64,000 nucleotides of DNA from contig JADJJU010000002.1 of assembly GCA_016706365.1 (NCBI GenBank), positions 62,001-126,000 of the forward strand, read 5' to 3'. Shown here in pieces: positions 8,645 through 17,206 of the stretch (position 1 is the stretch's first letter; each line of letters starts with the position of its first letter). The notes beneath the pieces were generated by a model, which saw only the letters and a program-made list of their open reading frames with translations, was not told the DNA's origin and searched no databases. The translations under genes were made by a program, and so were the position numbers. This DNA comes from Saprospiraceae bacterium (lineage in GTDB: Bacteria; Bacteroidota; Bacteroidia; Chitinophagales; Saprospiraceae).

Positions 8645-8797
8645 ACATCACACCACCCAACCGCGAGCTCCGCTCGCACATCACCTCCGAAATAAATTGA
8701 CTGATTCTCAGCCAATTTATATCGGAGACATCACTTCTTCGCTGCGTAGCTAAGAAGAAACATCACCTTTCCAGGCGAAGCCGCAGAAAGACATCAC
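8645..8797 (-). repeat. Tagged three-hairpin element, class I, copy 2 (with a fourth small hairpin)
   Basis: ACATCAC tags start at 8645, 8678, 8728, 8760 and 8791 (33, 50, 32, 31). The hairpins are GCGAGC-tcc-GCTCGC (8663-8677), a 41-base one with TCCGA/TCGGA ends and ATAAATTG/CAATTTAT (8686-8726), CTTCTT...AAGAAG (8734-8757) and CTTTC-ca-GGC-gaa-GCC-gca-GAAAG (8767-8790). Read on the minus strand the order and spacing match 4459-4590, and both second hairpins contain GCTACGCAGC. Confidence 0.85.
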
Positions 8798-8927
8798 TCC
8801 TCAGACAAGCTATTTTTCAATAATAGGAACTAAATTGCATCTCGCTGCAACGTTTCATCCACATTTTGGCAATTGATAAAGTAGGATCCTGTTGACAACT
8901 ATTTACTTTATTCAAACGCAAATAAAA

Positions 8928-10691
8928 ATGACCAATAAGTATATTTTGCTTTTTCTTCTGGCGATGACATTTCTAATGAGTGCCTGCCGAAAAGATTTTG
9001 ACAATACAACAATCACAACAGAGCCTGTAAAATTTATTCAGAGTTCTATCCATGGCGCGATTCACGATTCGAATAACCGGCCGGTCATGAATGCATTGGT
9101 TAAGAAAGGAAATCTTCAGACAGTAACTGATTCCAATGGTTACTTCTATTTGCTGCCTTCTCCCTGCGATCAGAATGGTGTTCCGGTACATATTAGTGCC
9201 AATGGGTATTTTTCAATTACAAAAACTGTCATACCAAGTGTTAAAGGTGGAACTCAATTATTTGCGGAATTAACTCCCCGAATATTGAATGCTACCATTC
9301 CTTCCAGTCAGGGAGGTATTGTAGAGGTCCAGGGAGCAAGTATCAAACTACCTGAAAATGGATTTGTTACCTCCTCCGGCCAGCCATATTCTGGTCCGGT
9401 TCAGGTCTATGCTACTTTTCTTAATCCCAATGATCAGAATATGCAGCTTCGTATGCCCGGTAATCTGACTGCGGTTAGAACTGATGGTAGAGCAGCAGTC
9501 CTTGCGACATTCGGTATGCTCGGCGTCGAACTCAGATCCCCTGCCGGAGCTGAACTGAATCTGGCAGCCGGAAAGGAAGCTGAAATCAGCATTCCACTAT
9601 CCGGTGCATATGCTGCATCCGCACCCTCAGAAATTCCATTATGGCACTTTGACAATGCTTCCGGAAAATGGAGAGAAGAAGGAAAAGCAACAATGCAGGG
9701 TAATAAATATGTGGGTAAAGTATCCCATTTCTCTTTCTGGAATGTTGATATTCCATTCGTGACTGTATTATTGTCAGGAACAATTACTGATAATGATGGA
9801 ATCCCTGTTCAGGGTGTTGTAGTTAAACTTACGGTCGTATCAGGAACTGCTTCCGGATTTCCTCCGGGATCTATGGCAAATGCAGTTACTAATCAGGAAG
9901 GTTATTTTAGTGGATTTGTACCGGCTAATTCAGAATTACTGCTTGAAGTAGTTTCTCAGTGTAATACTGTGATTCACAGTCAGAATATTGGAAGTTTTAC
10001 TAGTAATACTGTACTTCCGAATATTGTTTTACAATCCGGTAATGATTTACAAGCAGTCGAAGGAAGTCTTGTGGATTGCGATCAGAATCCATTGAATGCG
10101 CCTTCTTACATCAAAATTGAAGTCGGAAATAAAGTGTTCTTTTTTAGTCCGGAAGCTGATGGCAGTATTCAAGCTATTCTTTCAACTTGCGGCGAGAACA
10201 TCTTAAAAGCTTCAGGTTTTGATCCTATAAATTTAAAACAAAGTCAGGTTGTACAGTATAATATTCCCAATGATGGCAGCACTCTTGATTTAGGCCTAAT
10301 AGAAGTTTGTGACCAATTGGAAGAATACATATCAGTTGTAGTGGATGGCTTTACATATACTTTTTCTGAAGTAGCCATACAATCAGCCCCATCCGCAGAC
10401 ATTATTTATGGAAATTCTTCTGACAGTTCAATTTTTACAATGTATCTAAATGATTTCGATGCACCCGCGCCTGCGGTTATCAACTTTTATACAGTAACCA
10501 GAGATATTGATAATGATGAATATTATAATGCCAGTTGTCAGGGCTTGACTTCCTGCTCTGAACTTGAATTGAATATCACAGAGAATGGGGGTGTGGGTGG
10601 CTTCCTTGGAGGTAATTTTAATGGAAGTTTTATGAATGGAACAACAACTCCTACTGAAGTTTCCGGAACCTTCAGAGTGAGAATAGAATAG
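8928..10691 (+). CDS. Surface lipoprotein with carboxypeptidase-regulatory-like domains
   Basis: 587 residues. The ATG at 8928 gives a lipoprotein signal peptide with lipobox FLMSAC (Cys20); an upstream in-frame TTG at 8892 gives none. Domain 1 (about residues 40-115) is a CarboxypepD_reg-like Ig fold (GAIHDSNNRPVMNALVKKG...TDSNGYFYL). A middle module (about 125-275) has the pattern GG.V...G..I.LP.NGFV and ends W.FDN.SGKW.EEG.A, KVSHFSFWN, common in Bacteroidota surface proteins. A second reg-like domain follows (GTITDNDGIPVQGVVV). The C-terminal ~150 residues are unrecognised. It precedes an ECF sigma factor, separated by a terminator, so it may be a target rather than an operon partner (inference). 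Confidence 0.75.
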   Translation: MTNKYILLFLLAMTFLMSACRKDFDNTTITTEPVKFIQSSIHGAIHDSNNRPVMNALVKKGNLQTVTDSNGYFYLLPSPCDQNGVPVHISANGYFSITKTVIPSVKGGTQLFAELTPRILNATIPSSQGGIVEVQGASIKLPENGFVTSSGQPYSGPVQVYATFLNPNDQNMQLRMPGNLTAVRTDGRAAVLATFGMLGVELRSPAGAELNLAAGKEAEISIPLSGAYAASAPSEIPLWHFDNASGKWREEGKATMQGNKYVGKVSHFSFWNVDIPFVTVLLSGTITDNDGIPVQGVVVKLTVVSGTASGFPPGSMANAVTNQEGYFSGFVPANSELLLEVVSQCNTVIHSQNIGSFTSNTVLPNIVLQSGNDLQAVEGSLVDCDQNPLNAPSYIKIEVGNKVFFFSPEADGSIQAILSTCGENILKASGFDPINLKQSQVVQYNIPNDGSTLDLGLIEVCDQLEEYISVVVDGFTYTFSEVAIQSAPSADIIYGNSSDSSIFTMYLNDFDAPAPAVINFYTVTRDIDNDEYYNASCQGLTSCSELELNITENGGVGGFLGGNFNGSFMNGTTTPTEVSGTFRVRIE

Positions 10692-10710
10692 AGGATTGTT
10701 TAGTTGAAAG

Positions 10711-10739
10711 GTGGGACACTCGAGGTGTCCTACTTTTTT
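10711..10739 (+). terminator. Terminator after the surface lipoprotein
   Basis: Hairpin GGGACAC-tcgag-GTGTCC(T) followed by a six-T run, 20 bases after the lipoprotein stop and 16 bases before the sigma factor start. Confidence 0.75.
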
Positions 10740-10754
10740 CAAAATTTACAGGCA

Positions 10755-11294
10755 ATGGAAGAAAAAGATTTAGTGATCTTGTGTATCGAAGGTAATCGAT
10801 CAGCTCAATCTGAGCTGGTCTTTGCCTTTGCACCCCGATTGCTGAGTCTCATCAAGAGATACCAACCCAGATCACTAAGTCCGGAAGATATTTTACAGGA
10901 AGTTTTTATTGAAATATTCAGGGATCTTAAGTCATATAGTCCTGAAAAAGGAGCCCTGTATAGCTGGATGAAAACAATAGCCATTCGCCTAACTCTGAAA
11001 AAACGGAGGCTGGATCAGTCCTGGCTGGCAGATAGAACAGTCTCGATTGTGCATTCTGGAGCTGTGATTGAGTTAGATCAAATTTTTAATAAAATGAATA
11101 CAGATGATATCATGAAAATGATCATATCACTGCCTGATGGATATCGCGAGGTTTTCAATTTAGTTGCAGTAGAAGGGTACACTCATGAAGAATGTGCCTC
11201 TTTACTTCATATAGCCATTGGAACCAGCAGATCGACTCTTAGCAGAGCCAGACAAATATTGAAAGAGCAATATGCTCAAATGAAAATATATTGA
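10755..11294 (+). CDS. ECF-type RNA polymerase sigma factor
   Basis: 179 residues from ATG 10755 (an upstream in-frame TTG would start inside the terminator). Region 2 (about residues 20-85) contains SPEDILQEVFIEIFRDLKSY and the Trp-containing YSWMKTIAIRLTLKKRR; region 4 (about 115-170) has LPDGYREVFNLVAVEGYTHE and a helix-turn-helix HIAIGTSRSTLSRARQIL. This is the common Bacteroidota ECF layout. The next gene starts 12 bases after and encodes a single-pass membrane protein, so the pair probably forms a signalling unit. Confidence 0.93.
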   Translation: MEEKDLVILCIEGNRSAQSELVFAFAPRLLSLIKRYQPRSLSPEDILQEVFIEIFRDLKSYSPEKGALYSWMKTIAIRLTLKKRRLDQSWLADRTVSIVHSGAVIELDQIFNKMNTDDIMKMIISLPDGYREVFNLVAVEGYTHEECASLLHIAIGTSRSTLSRARQILKEQYAQMKIY

Positions 11295-11306
11295 AAAAGA
11301 CAAATT

Positions 11307-12776
11307 ATGGAAAACCATAAAGATTGGAGAGAAAGATTGGATCAAAATGAAGCCCCAATGGATACCGGAAAATTCTGGGATTCTATTGAGTCAAAAATTC
11401 CTGATGCTCAGGCTGACAAAAAGAAGCGCAGATTCTTCTTTTGGCTACTCGTGTTCCTATTAGGATCTGGCGTTACAGTTGGCGGTATAATATTCATGAA
11501 AACCCAAAACAAGACTACAGACTTAGCTGCAATAACTCTGCAAAAGCCTGATATTTCTGCCATAAATGAGAAGGAGAATTCATTAAATAAATCAGAAAAT
11601 GGGGAGTCTGAAAAACTAGAGGCATCAAGTGCTGAAAAAATTACTTCAAATAATACCTCAGTTGCATCATTGAATCATAAACGATCTGATCAAAACTTGC
11701 AAAATCAAACGAATTATTCCACCAAAAATAAATCTATTCCTATACCTAAATCAGATATTGCAAAACCAGGAGAAGTAATGCAGGATACACAAAATGCAAA
11801 TTCCACCTATGCAGAGAATGATATAAAGCACAAAGCCATCACTCCCACATTAGAAAACACTCTGAATACAGATAGTGAATATCAAAATACTTTAATGTCT
11901 TCTGAAAAATCAAGTAGCGGGATTTATTCAGAGTCACTTGATTATTTGCCGGCACGTGCTTCCGAATTAGCATCAAAACCGAATTGGAGCTTAGGTTCTA
12001 TGCCGACTTTTGATAACATTCAGAAAATAAAAACTAAGAATTCAGGCTGGCAATATTGGATGGATCTTTCTTATGGACTTGGAATGGCGCAAAACTCATT
12101 ATCTACCTCTGATCCGATTATCCAATCATACCTTGACAATCGGGCAATGCACGAAAGCAAATTGGAATCCCGAATGGCGGTATGGGAAAACAAACTGGTT
12201 CATCCTTCCGGATTTTATGTTTCGACTGGTCTGAGGTATCAATCGCGTATCACTCGTTTTGACTGGTCGAGAGAGGAAACTAAATTGGAATGGAAGCTGG
12301 CAGATGGATTTGTGGAAGATGCCCAGGGAAATCAAATTGCAATTCGTGACAGTGCCTGGCAACAATATCGCGAGCTGAGAGAAATCAGGCAGCATAACAC
12401 TATCAGCACGCTGGATATTCCACTTAATTTAGGATATATCATGCGTAAAAAACCAATTCTCACTTGAATTCGCAATAGGTGTTACTGCTAATATTGCACA
12501 ATATAGTTCCGGTAAACAGTTAAATCTGGAAGGGCTACCTGTAAAATGGAATGATACAGCTGAACTTACCTTTAAAGAATTCAGCACAGGCTGGGAGTTT
12601 CTGCCATGCTGAGAGGGAGCTGGTATCCGACTGAATATCTGGGCATATTTATTCAACCTTCCTTCAGTAAAGACTTTTCAAACCGAATGATCTCCGAAGC
12701 AGGTTATAGGCACAAGATTGACTTTATTAGTGTTCAGGCCGGCTTGTCTTTTTTGCTTTTTGGGGAAGAGATGTAA
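11307..12776 (+). CDS. Single-pass membrane protein with C-terminal beta-barrel-like domain, probable partner of the sigma factor (two frameshifts)
   Basis: The first frame (11307-12467) encodes a ~30-residue cytoplasmic head (WRERLDQNEAP), a membrane helix (about residues 42-65), a long Asn/Ser/Lys-rich linker and the start of a barrel-like domain. It then stops early. Removing one A from the A6 run near 12445 restores NQFSLEFAIGVTANIAQYSS; adding one C near 12606 then restores LPMLRGSWYPTEYLGIFIQP and a tail ending AGLSFLLFGEEM at 12776, a normal barrel end. Both shifts are at homopolymers, so I treat them as likely sequence errors. The layout recalls sigma/anti-sigma membrane proteins of Bacteroidota, but no known anti-sigma domain is evident. 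Confidence 0.6.
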
Positions 12777-12809
12777 AACGTGTGTGAAATATTTGGTACG
12801 CTTTTTTTG

Positions 12810-13091
12810 TCCACGAATTACACGAAAGGACACAAAGAAGACCATCGTTTTATGCGAATCTGCCGAAAGTTGAAGGACATTTTTGTTGCTACAGTGTATT
12901 GGTTTAGATGAGCTCTAAAACAATAAATTTAATTCATTTTTACCCGAATTTATCATTCGGGGTTAATCATTGGTAAATCACTTTTTTGGGGTTATAAATT
13001 CCTTCAAAATAACAAACATGTCGAATCCGGAATATTTTTCTGATTGAATTGCTTTCAAAACCATTTCGTGCACATTCGTGTAATTCGTGGA
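12810..13091. repeat. ~280-bp element with perfect 17-bp inverted ends
   Basis: TCCACGAATTACACGAA at 12810-12826 is repeated as its exact reverse complement at 13075-13091. The interior has no reading frame of note but contains one copy of the two-hairpin element (12942-12992). Together with the flanks it fills the 440-base gap between the frameshifted membrane protein and exonuclease III. The ends look like those of a non-autonomous mobile element, but no flanking target duplication is clear. Confidence 0.6.
12942..12992 (+). repeat. Two-hairpin element, copy 1 (diverged)
   Basis: ACCCGAAT-loop-ATTCGGGG, then TTAATCATTGGTAAA, then a T-rich tail. It aligns with 29775-29829 and the reverse complement of 23346-23393; the first stem differs from those by paired changes (CCCCGGAT/ATCCGGGG there). 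Confidence 0.65.
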
Positions 13092-13150
13092 TAATAAATC
13101 TTCGGGTTGTCCGGTTACCAGATAAAGTTGAATACGATCTGACCTAAATT

Positions 13151-13187
13151 AAAAAAGCAAACCTGAGTTTCCCGGATTCGCTTTTTA
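13151..13187 (-). terminator. Terminator of the pfkB-xth operon
   Basis: On the minus strand AAAAGCGAATCC pairs with GGTTTGCTTTT (two G-T pairs) around a ~10-base loop and is followed by a T run. It lies 32 bases past the exonuclease III stop. Confidence 0.75.
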
Positions 13188-13218
13188 TTGAAAGCAATAA
13201 ATATTCAACATTCTTCTC

Positions 13219-13980
13219 TTAGGAAAGCTCCAGAAAGACCGGACAATGATCAGAATGCATTGCATCATTATCATGACCTGCACTCACAATTCTGTCTTTC
13301 AGAGAATTTGATACAGACGCGTAATCAATTCTCCATCCTTTATTATTCTTTCTGGCTCCCGCTCTGAAACTCCACCAGCTATATTCTACTTTTTCAGGAT
13401 GCAGATGTCTGAAGGAGTCGGTAAATCCATTTTCAAACCACCTGTCCATCCAGGCTCTTTCCTCAGGCAGAAATCCGGATGAGTTTTTATTGCCTTTAGG
13501 ATCGTGAATGTCAATAGGATGATTGGCAATATTCCAGTCACCGGCTACTATCAGATTGGGTCTTTCCTGCTTCAATTCCTGAGCCCAGGCAAAGAAATCT
13601 TCCAGAAATTCCATTTTAACATTTTGCCTGATCTCTCCGGTGGTTCCTGATGGAAAATAACAATTAAGAACGGTAAGATCACCCCAGTCTGTTCTTAGTA
13701 TTCTGCCTTCGCGATCATATTTTTCAATTCCACAACCCACTATCACATGATCAGGTAAGGTTTTATAATAGGTAGCCACACCGCTATATCCTTTTTTCTC
13801 CGCTGAATGCCAGACAGAAAAATACCCAAGTTCTTCAAATATAGAATGCTCAATCTGATCCGGCTGAGCTTTAGTTTCCTGAAAGCAGAACACGTCCTGC
13901 GGATTTGCCTGCATCCAGTCAAGCAATCCTTTGCTCAATGCAGAGCGGATTCCATTCAAATTATAACTGACTAATTTCAT
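13219..13980 (-). CDS. xth: Exodeoxyribonuclease III (AP endonuclease)
   Basis: 253 residues, standard length for the EEP-fold ExoIII/ExoA family, which cleaves DNA 5' to abasic sites and acts as a 3'-5' exonuclease in base excision repair. Motifs: N-terminal KLVSYNLNGIRSALSKGLLD (catalytic Asn), CFQETKAQPDQ (metal-binding Glu), IVAGDWNIAN (Asp/Asn), and the C-terminal HSDHCPVFLEL (catalytic Asp-His). Its ATG overlaps the stop of the upstream PfkB gene in ATGA, so the two are translationally coupled. A DNA glycosylase gene (tag) lies 1.7 kb away on the other strand. Confidence 0.96.
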   Translation of the reverse strand: MKLVSYNLNGIRSALSKGLLDWMQANPQDVFCFQETKAQPDQIEHSIFEELGYFSVWHSAEKKGYSGVATYYKTLPDHVIVGCGIEKYDREGRILRTDWGDLTVLNCYFPSGTTGEIRQNVKMEFLEDFFAWAQELKQERPNLIVAGDWNIANHPIDIHDPKGNKNSSGFLPEERAWMDRWFENGFTDSFRHLHPEKVEYSWWSFRAGARKNNKGWRIDYASVSNSLKDRIVSAGHDNDAMHSDHCPVFLELS

Positions 13981-14896
13981 TGGGGTAATTTGAAATCTAC
14001 TAAATTAACAAATGCTGCCATACGGTCACTTATTTCAGGTACGGTAAGATTTCTGAGGCGATCCAGGCTGAATTTTTCAACACAAAAAGAAGCCATAGCA
14101 GATCCGTATATAATAGCCCTTTTCATGTTTTCGAACGAAATATCGTCTGTACTAGCTAAATATCAATAAATCCTCCGGCAAATGTATCACCCGCTCCTGT
14201 AGGGTCAAATACTTCAGCCAAAGGAAGCGCCGGTGCAAAGAAGATTTTATCTTCATGAAATAATAATGCGCCGTGTTCTCCTTTTTTGATCACCAAATAA
14301 GCAGGGCCCATTGCTCTTATTACCTGCCATGCTTTTACCAGTGAATATTCACCTGATAATTGACGTGCTTCCTCATCATTAATAGTCAGCACATCTACTC
14401 TTTTCAGGACCTTTTTCAAACTATCAAGCGCGATATCCATCCAGAAATTCATCGTATCCAGTACAACCAATCTTGGTTTTTCTGTCATTTGATCCAGCAC
14501 GCCCATTTGGATTTCAGGGGTAAGATTTCCCAGCATCACATATCTGGCAGTTTTTGCAGCTTCAGGAACTACAGGATTGAAATTAGCCAGCACATTCAAT
14601 TGAGTATCCAGTGTATCACGGGTATTCATGTTGATGTGATACTTTCCTGCCCAGAAAAAAGATTTTTCTCCTTTTACTATTTCCAGGCCATCGAGATTGA
14701 CTCCTCTTTGCATCAAATTATCGAGTTCGTGTTGCGGAAAATCATCTCCGACCACGGATACAACGAAAATTTTATCCGTAAAATAAGATGCTGTCCAGGC
14801 TATATATGTGCAAGCGCCACCTATGACTTTTTCCGCTCTGCCAAAGGGTGTTTCTATGTCATCAAATGCCACTGTTCCAACTGTGAGTAAGCTCAT
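13977..14896 (-). CDS. PfkB-family sugar/nucleoside kinase (one frameshift near 14160)
   Basis: About 305 residues when repaired. The N-terminal frame (14156-14896) holds substrate-binding GGACTYIAWTASYF, VVGDDFPQHELD and the catalytic/ATP motif DPTGAGDTFAGGFI. It then hits a stop, but adding one G (ATTGATATT to ATTGGATATT) continues as GYLASTDDISFENMKRAIIY and ends FKLPQ with a stop at 13977 overlapping the xth start. This is the expected kinase C-terminus, so the shift is probably a sequencing error at GG. The exact sugar or nucleoside cannot be told; the family includes ribokinase-like and adenosine kinases. Confidence 0.85.
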
Positions 14897-15074
14897 AAAT
14901 ATGTTTTTAAAAAAATTCGCAGCAAATATTGCTTATTTCTGACGAACAAATATATATTTGCACTCGCTTTTTGAGGGTACAGCAAAAGTTTATCTATAAA
15001 CTGCTTACAAAACAAAAAGAATCTCATTTCCCGGACCTGAAAAGCAGGTCTAATTTGAGAAACCAAAGATAAAT

Positions 15075-15148
15075 GCCTCCTTAGCTCAGCTGGTTAGAGC
15101 ACATGACTGTTAATCATGGGGTCGTAGGTTCAAGTCCTACAGGGGGCG
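15075..15148 (+). tRNA. tRNA-Asn (GTT)
   Basis: A 74-base cloverleaf. Acceptor GCCTCCT (15075-15081) pairs with AGGGGGC (15141-15147), discriminator G. D arm GCTCAGCTGGTTAGAGC; anticodon stem CATGA/TCATG with loop CTGTTAA, giving GTT; T arm GTAGG-TTCAAGT-CCTAC. The CCA end is not encoded. Confidence 0.97.
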
Positions 15149-15179
15149 CAAAAGGGGTAGCTACGGCTGCCCCTTTTTT
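15149..15179 (+). terminator. Terminator of tRNA-Asn
   Basis: AAAGGGGTAGC pairs with GCTGCCCCTTT immediately after the tRNA 3' end and runs into TTTTTT. Confidence 0.85.
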
Positions 15180-15250
15180 GTTTAAGAAGGTTCGCTGGAT
15201 TATTAGCAACACAAGTGAGAGTTTATTTAACAGGCATTTGCCGTAGCCCG

Positions 15251-15346
15251 GGTGACGCCACTTCAAGGCTTCGCCTGTGAAGTGGTGACGTGTTTTGGCT
15301 AAGCCAAAAGGTGACATTTTTGCCATCTACGATGTCAAAAGTGACG
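15251..15346 (+). repeat. Tagged three-hairpin element, class II, copy 2
   Basis: (A/G)GTGAC(G/A) tags start at 15251, 15284, 15310 and 15340 (33, 26, 30). Hairpins: CCACTTCA-AGGC-ttc-GCCT-g-TGAAGTGG (15258-15285), TTTTGGC-taa-GCCAAAA (15293-15309) and TTTTG(c)CATC-tac-GATG(t)CAAAA (15318-15340). It lies 100 bases after tRNA-Asn. The other class II copies are at 4731-4825 and 54047-54139, in the opposite orientation. Confidence 0.85.
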
Positions 15347-15464
15347 TCCTTTCCGCAATTTGTAATCCGAATAAAAATAAAATGTTCAGGTGAAAGCTGG
15401 CGCTAACTATGAGCAGGCAAGGTCTATCGCCCTTCTGATTGGACGTAACTCAAACCAAACCCAG

Positions 15465-15560
15465 TTCTCAAGACTCACACACCCCCTCAGCGTTTACTCG
15501 CTTTAACGAAACGCACCCTCAACTTCTCACCCACACACCCACCTCATTTAACCGCATAAC
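15465..15560. repeat. CA-rich low-complexity tract
   Basis: A C/A-rich, G-poor stretch (CACACACCCCCTCAGCG, CTCACCCACACACCCACC) between the class II element and tag. Similar tracts, or their complements, occur at 8620-8660, 16510-16850 and 37780-37850. No gene is seen in 15347-15678. Confidence 0.6.
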
Positions 15561-15678
15561 CAATTAACCAACAATCATTACTGACTTACCATTATAACTA
15601 CAAAACTCAATAGAACATATTCGGTAAATACCACGAATGTTGCATATTTGTTCAATAAAAAATTGACAACCAATCATC

Positions 15679-16272
15679 ATGTCCACAGAGCAAACCACTA
15701 TCCAACGCTGCGCCTGGTGCGGATCAGATCCCTTGTATGTTCATTATCATGATACTGTCTGGGGCGTTCCCGAATATGATGATCAGGCATTATTCGCAAA
15801 ATTAATTCTTGACGGAGCGCAGGCAGGATTGTCCTGGATTACAATTCTCAGAAGACAGGATCATTATTACAGAGTATTTGACGGTCTGATTCCGGAAATA
15901 ATGGCAGAATATGATGATGAGAAGATTGCAGATATCCTCCTGGATCCGGGTATTATTCGAAACAAATCAAAGGTAAATGCAGCTGTCACTAATGCCCGGG
16001 CTTATATGGCAATGAAAGAAAAGGACATCAGCTTTAGTAAATATTTGTGGGATTTTGTCGATGGAAAGCCGTTGCAAAACAACTTTACTACTATGACAGG
16101 AATTCCGGCCGCTACTCCCATTTCTGAACAAATGAGTAAATCCCTGATAAAGAATGGATTCAAATTCGTGGGTCCTACAATAATATATGCCTTCATGCAG
16201 GCCGTGGGAATGGTCAATGATCATATGGCGGATTGTTTCCGCCACCAGCAAGTGCAAGAAATCGGGAAATAA
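15679..16272 (+). CDS. tag: DNA-3-methyladenine glycosylase I
   Basis: 197 residues, typical for TagA, which removes 3-methyladenine from alkylated DNA. Zinc-binding CAWCGSDPLYVHYHDTVWG (the two N-terminal Cys and the His) begins the protein; GAQAGLSWITILRRQDHYY carries the Glu/Trp-type base pocket region; KNGFKFVGPTIIYAFMQAVG and the C-terminal NDHMADCFRH supply the remaining zinc ligands. Single gene, flanked by repeat tracts on both sides, with a small membrane protein gene ending tail-to-tail 4 bases after its stop. Confidence 0.96.
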   Translation: MSTEQTTIQRCAWCGSDPLYVHYHDTVWGVPEYDDQALFAKLILDGAQAGLSWITILRRQDHYYRVFDGLIPEIMAEYDDEKIADILLDPGIIRNKSKVNAAVTNARAYMAMKEKDISFSKYLWDFVDGKPLQNNFTTMTGIPAATPISEQMSKSLIKNGFKFVGPTIIYAFMQAVGMVNDHMADCFRHQQVQEIGK

Positions 16273-16276
16273 ATTC

Positions 16277-16450
16277 CTACATCCAGTTCATTCCCTTCAC
16301 AAAGTAGGTCAGAACAAATGGCAATGCCACCCAAAACCATGGTGTAGCCACAAAAAATATACCCAACATAATCGCCAGAGAAATCAGAAAGAATAGCCAG
16401 GCAGAAGTGCGTGACTCAGTATGTTCAGGAGTATGGATAGTTTCTGTCAT
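16277..16450 (-). CDS. 57-residue membrane protein
   Basis: A short reading frame on the minus strand, convergent with tag. It starts at ATG 16450, has a polar N-terminus (MTETIHTPEHTESRTSA), two hydrophobic segments (WLFFLISLAIMLGIFFVA and FWVALPFVLTYFV) separated by a Pro/Trp turn, and a KGMNWM tail. The polar head plus hydrophobic hairpin, with clean start and stop in a repeat-bounded gap, makes it a plausible real gene; function unknown. Confidence 0.6.
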   Translation of the reverse strand: MTETIHTPEHTESRTSAWLFFLISLAIMLGIFFVATPWFWVALPFVLTYFVKGMNWM

Positions 16451-16510
16451 GATCATTTTCTATTTGTAGGCACAAAACTAAAGCCTTTTGTGAAAGATAC
16501 AATGTTTTAT

Positions 16511-16850
16511 TTTTAAAAAGATTGATGAGTGTGAGTTGAGAGTGTAGAGCGTGAGTGTGGGTTAGATTGATAGGATTGTTGTGGGGGTGAGTGTTTGGAG
16601 TGAGAGTGAGGGAAGATTGATGGGTGTGCGTGCAGTGTTTTGAGACCTGAGTGTAGGTGAGATTGAGGTGTGAGTGGGTGTAAAGAAATTGGTGAATTGG
16701 TGAATTGGTGAATGAAACAGCCAATTTAGCAGCCAGTGGTAAGTGGGTGTTTTGAATTATTGTGTGGGAAGATTGAAAGGATTGATAGAGATTGAGGTTG
16801 TGAATGTGAGTATTTTGTGTAGAGCGTGTGAAAGCAAGCAGGGCTATTCG
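16511..16850. repeat. TG/AG-rich low-complexity tract
   Basis: About 340 bases of G/T/A-rich, C-poor sequence with many GTGAGTG, GTGTGAG and GGTGAATTGGTGAATT repeats and one AACAGCC (16716-16722). It gives a long open frame on the other strand rich in Thr/His/Leu, which is compositional and not a gene. Confidence 0.7.
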
Positions 16851-17029
16851 TACCTCACACACTACAGGCATTCCTGCCATCTCCCTTGTCAAAAGTGAAG
16901 TCTATTCCGAAAATTGATAATGTCCTTTCCAGTGCAAGTCAGAGAAGACTTGCAGACATTACTTTTCGGGTCAGAGCCCTCAAAACGAGCTAAGAAACAA
17001 GGGATTCGGCTGTTTAGTAGGTTATTTTA

Positions 17030-17150
17030 TTCACCAATTGGCAGTTTCAGGCTATTAACCAGCAACCAGTAACTAGCAACCATCGGCGGCTGTTCCTTTG
17101 GCTGTTCAAATCTAAATTACTGAAATCTGAAAGCTGAAACCTGAAATCCA
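17030..17150. repeat. AACAGCC module with CTGAAA heptamers
   Basis: Upstream of mutL: AACCAGCAACCAGTAACTAGC-type short repeats, two inverted AACAGCC motifs (GGCTGTT at 17088 and 17100), then CTGAAATCTGAAAGCTGAAA, a run of degenerate CTGAAAY units. The same components occur at 26940-27231 and 53451-53840. Confidence 0.6.
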
Positions 17151-17206
17151 ATGGGCATTCTAAATTCAAGGATGTATATTTGTTGTTTGAAACAATTATT
17201 TAATAT

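Noticed and set aside
8645..8797. CRISPR array
   Set aside because: The regular spacing suggested it, but the repeated tag is only 7-8 bases, the intervening units are self-complementary hairpins that recur between copies, and no cas genes are near.
15114..15326. A 70-residue minus-strand frame across tRNA-Asn
   Set aside because: It overlaps the tRNA, its terminator and a hairpin element; not a gene.
16425..16892. A 155-residue minus-strand frame
   Set aside because: It is a Thr/His/Leu-rich translation of TG/AG-rich low-complexity sequence.
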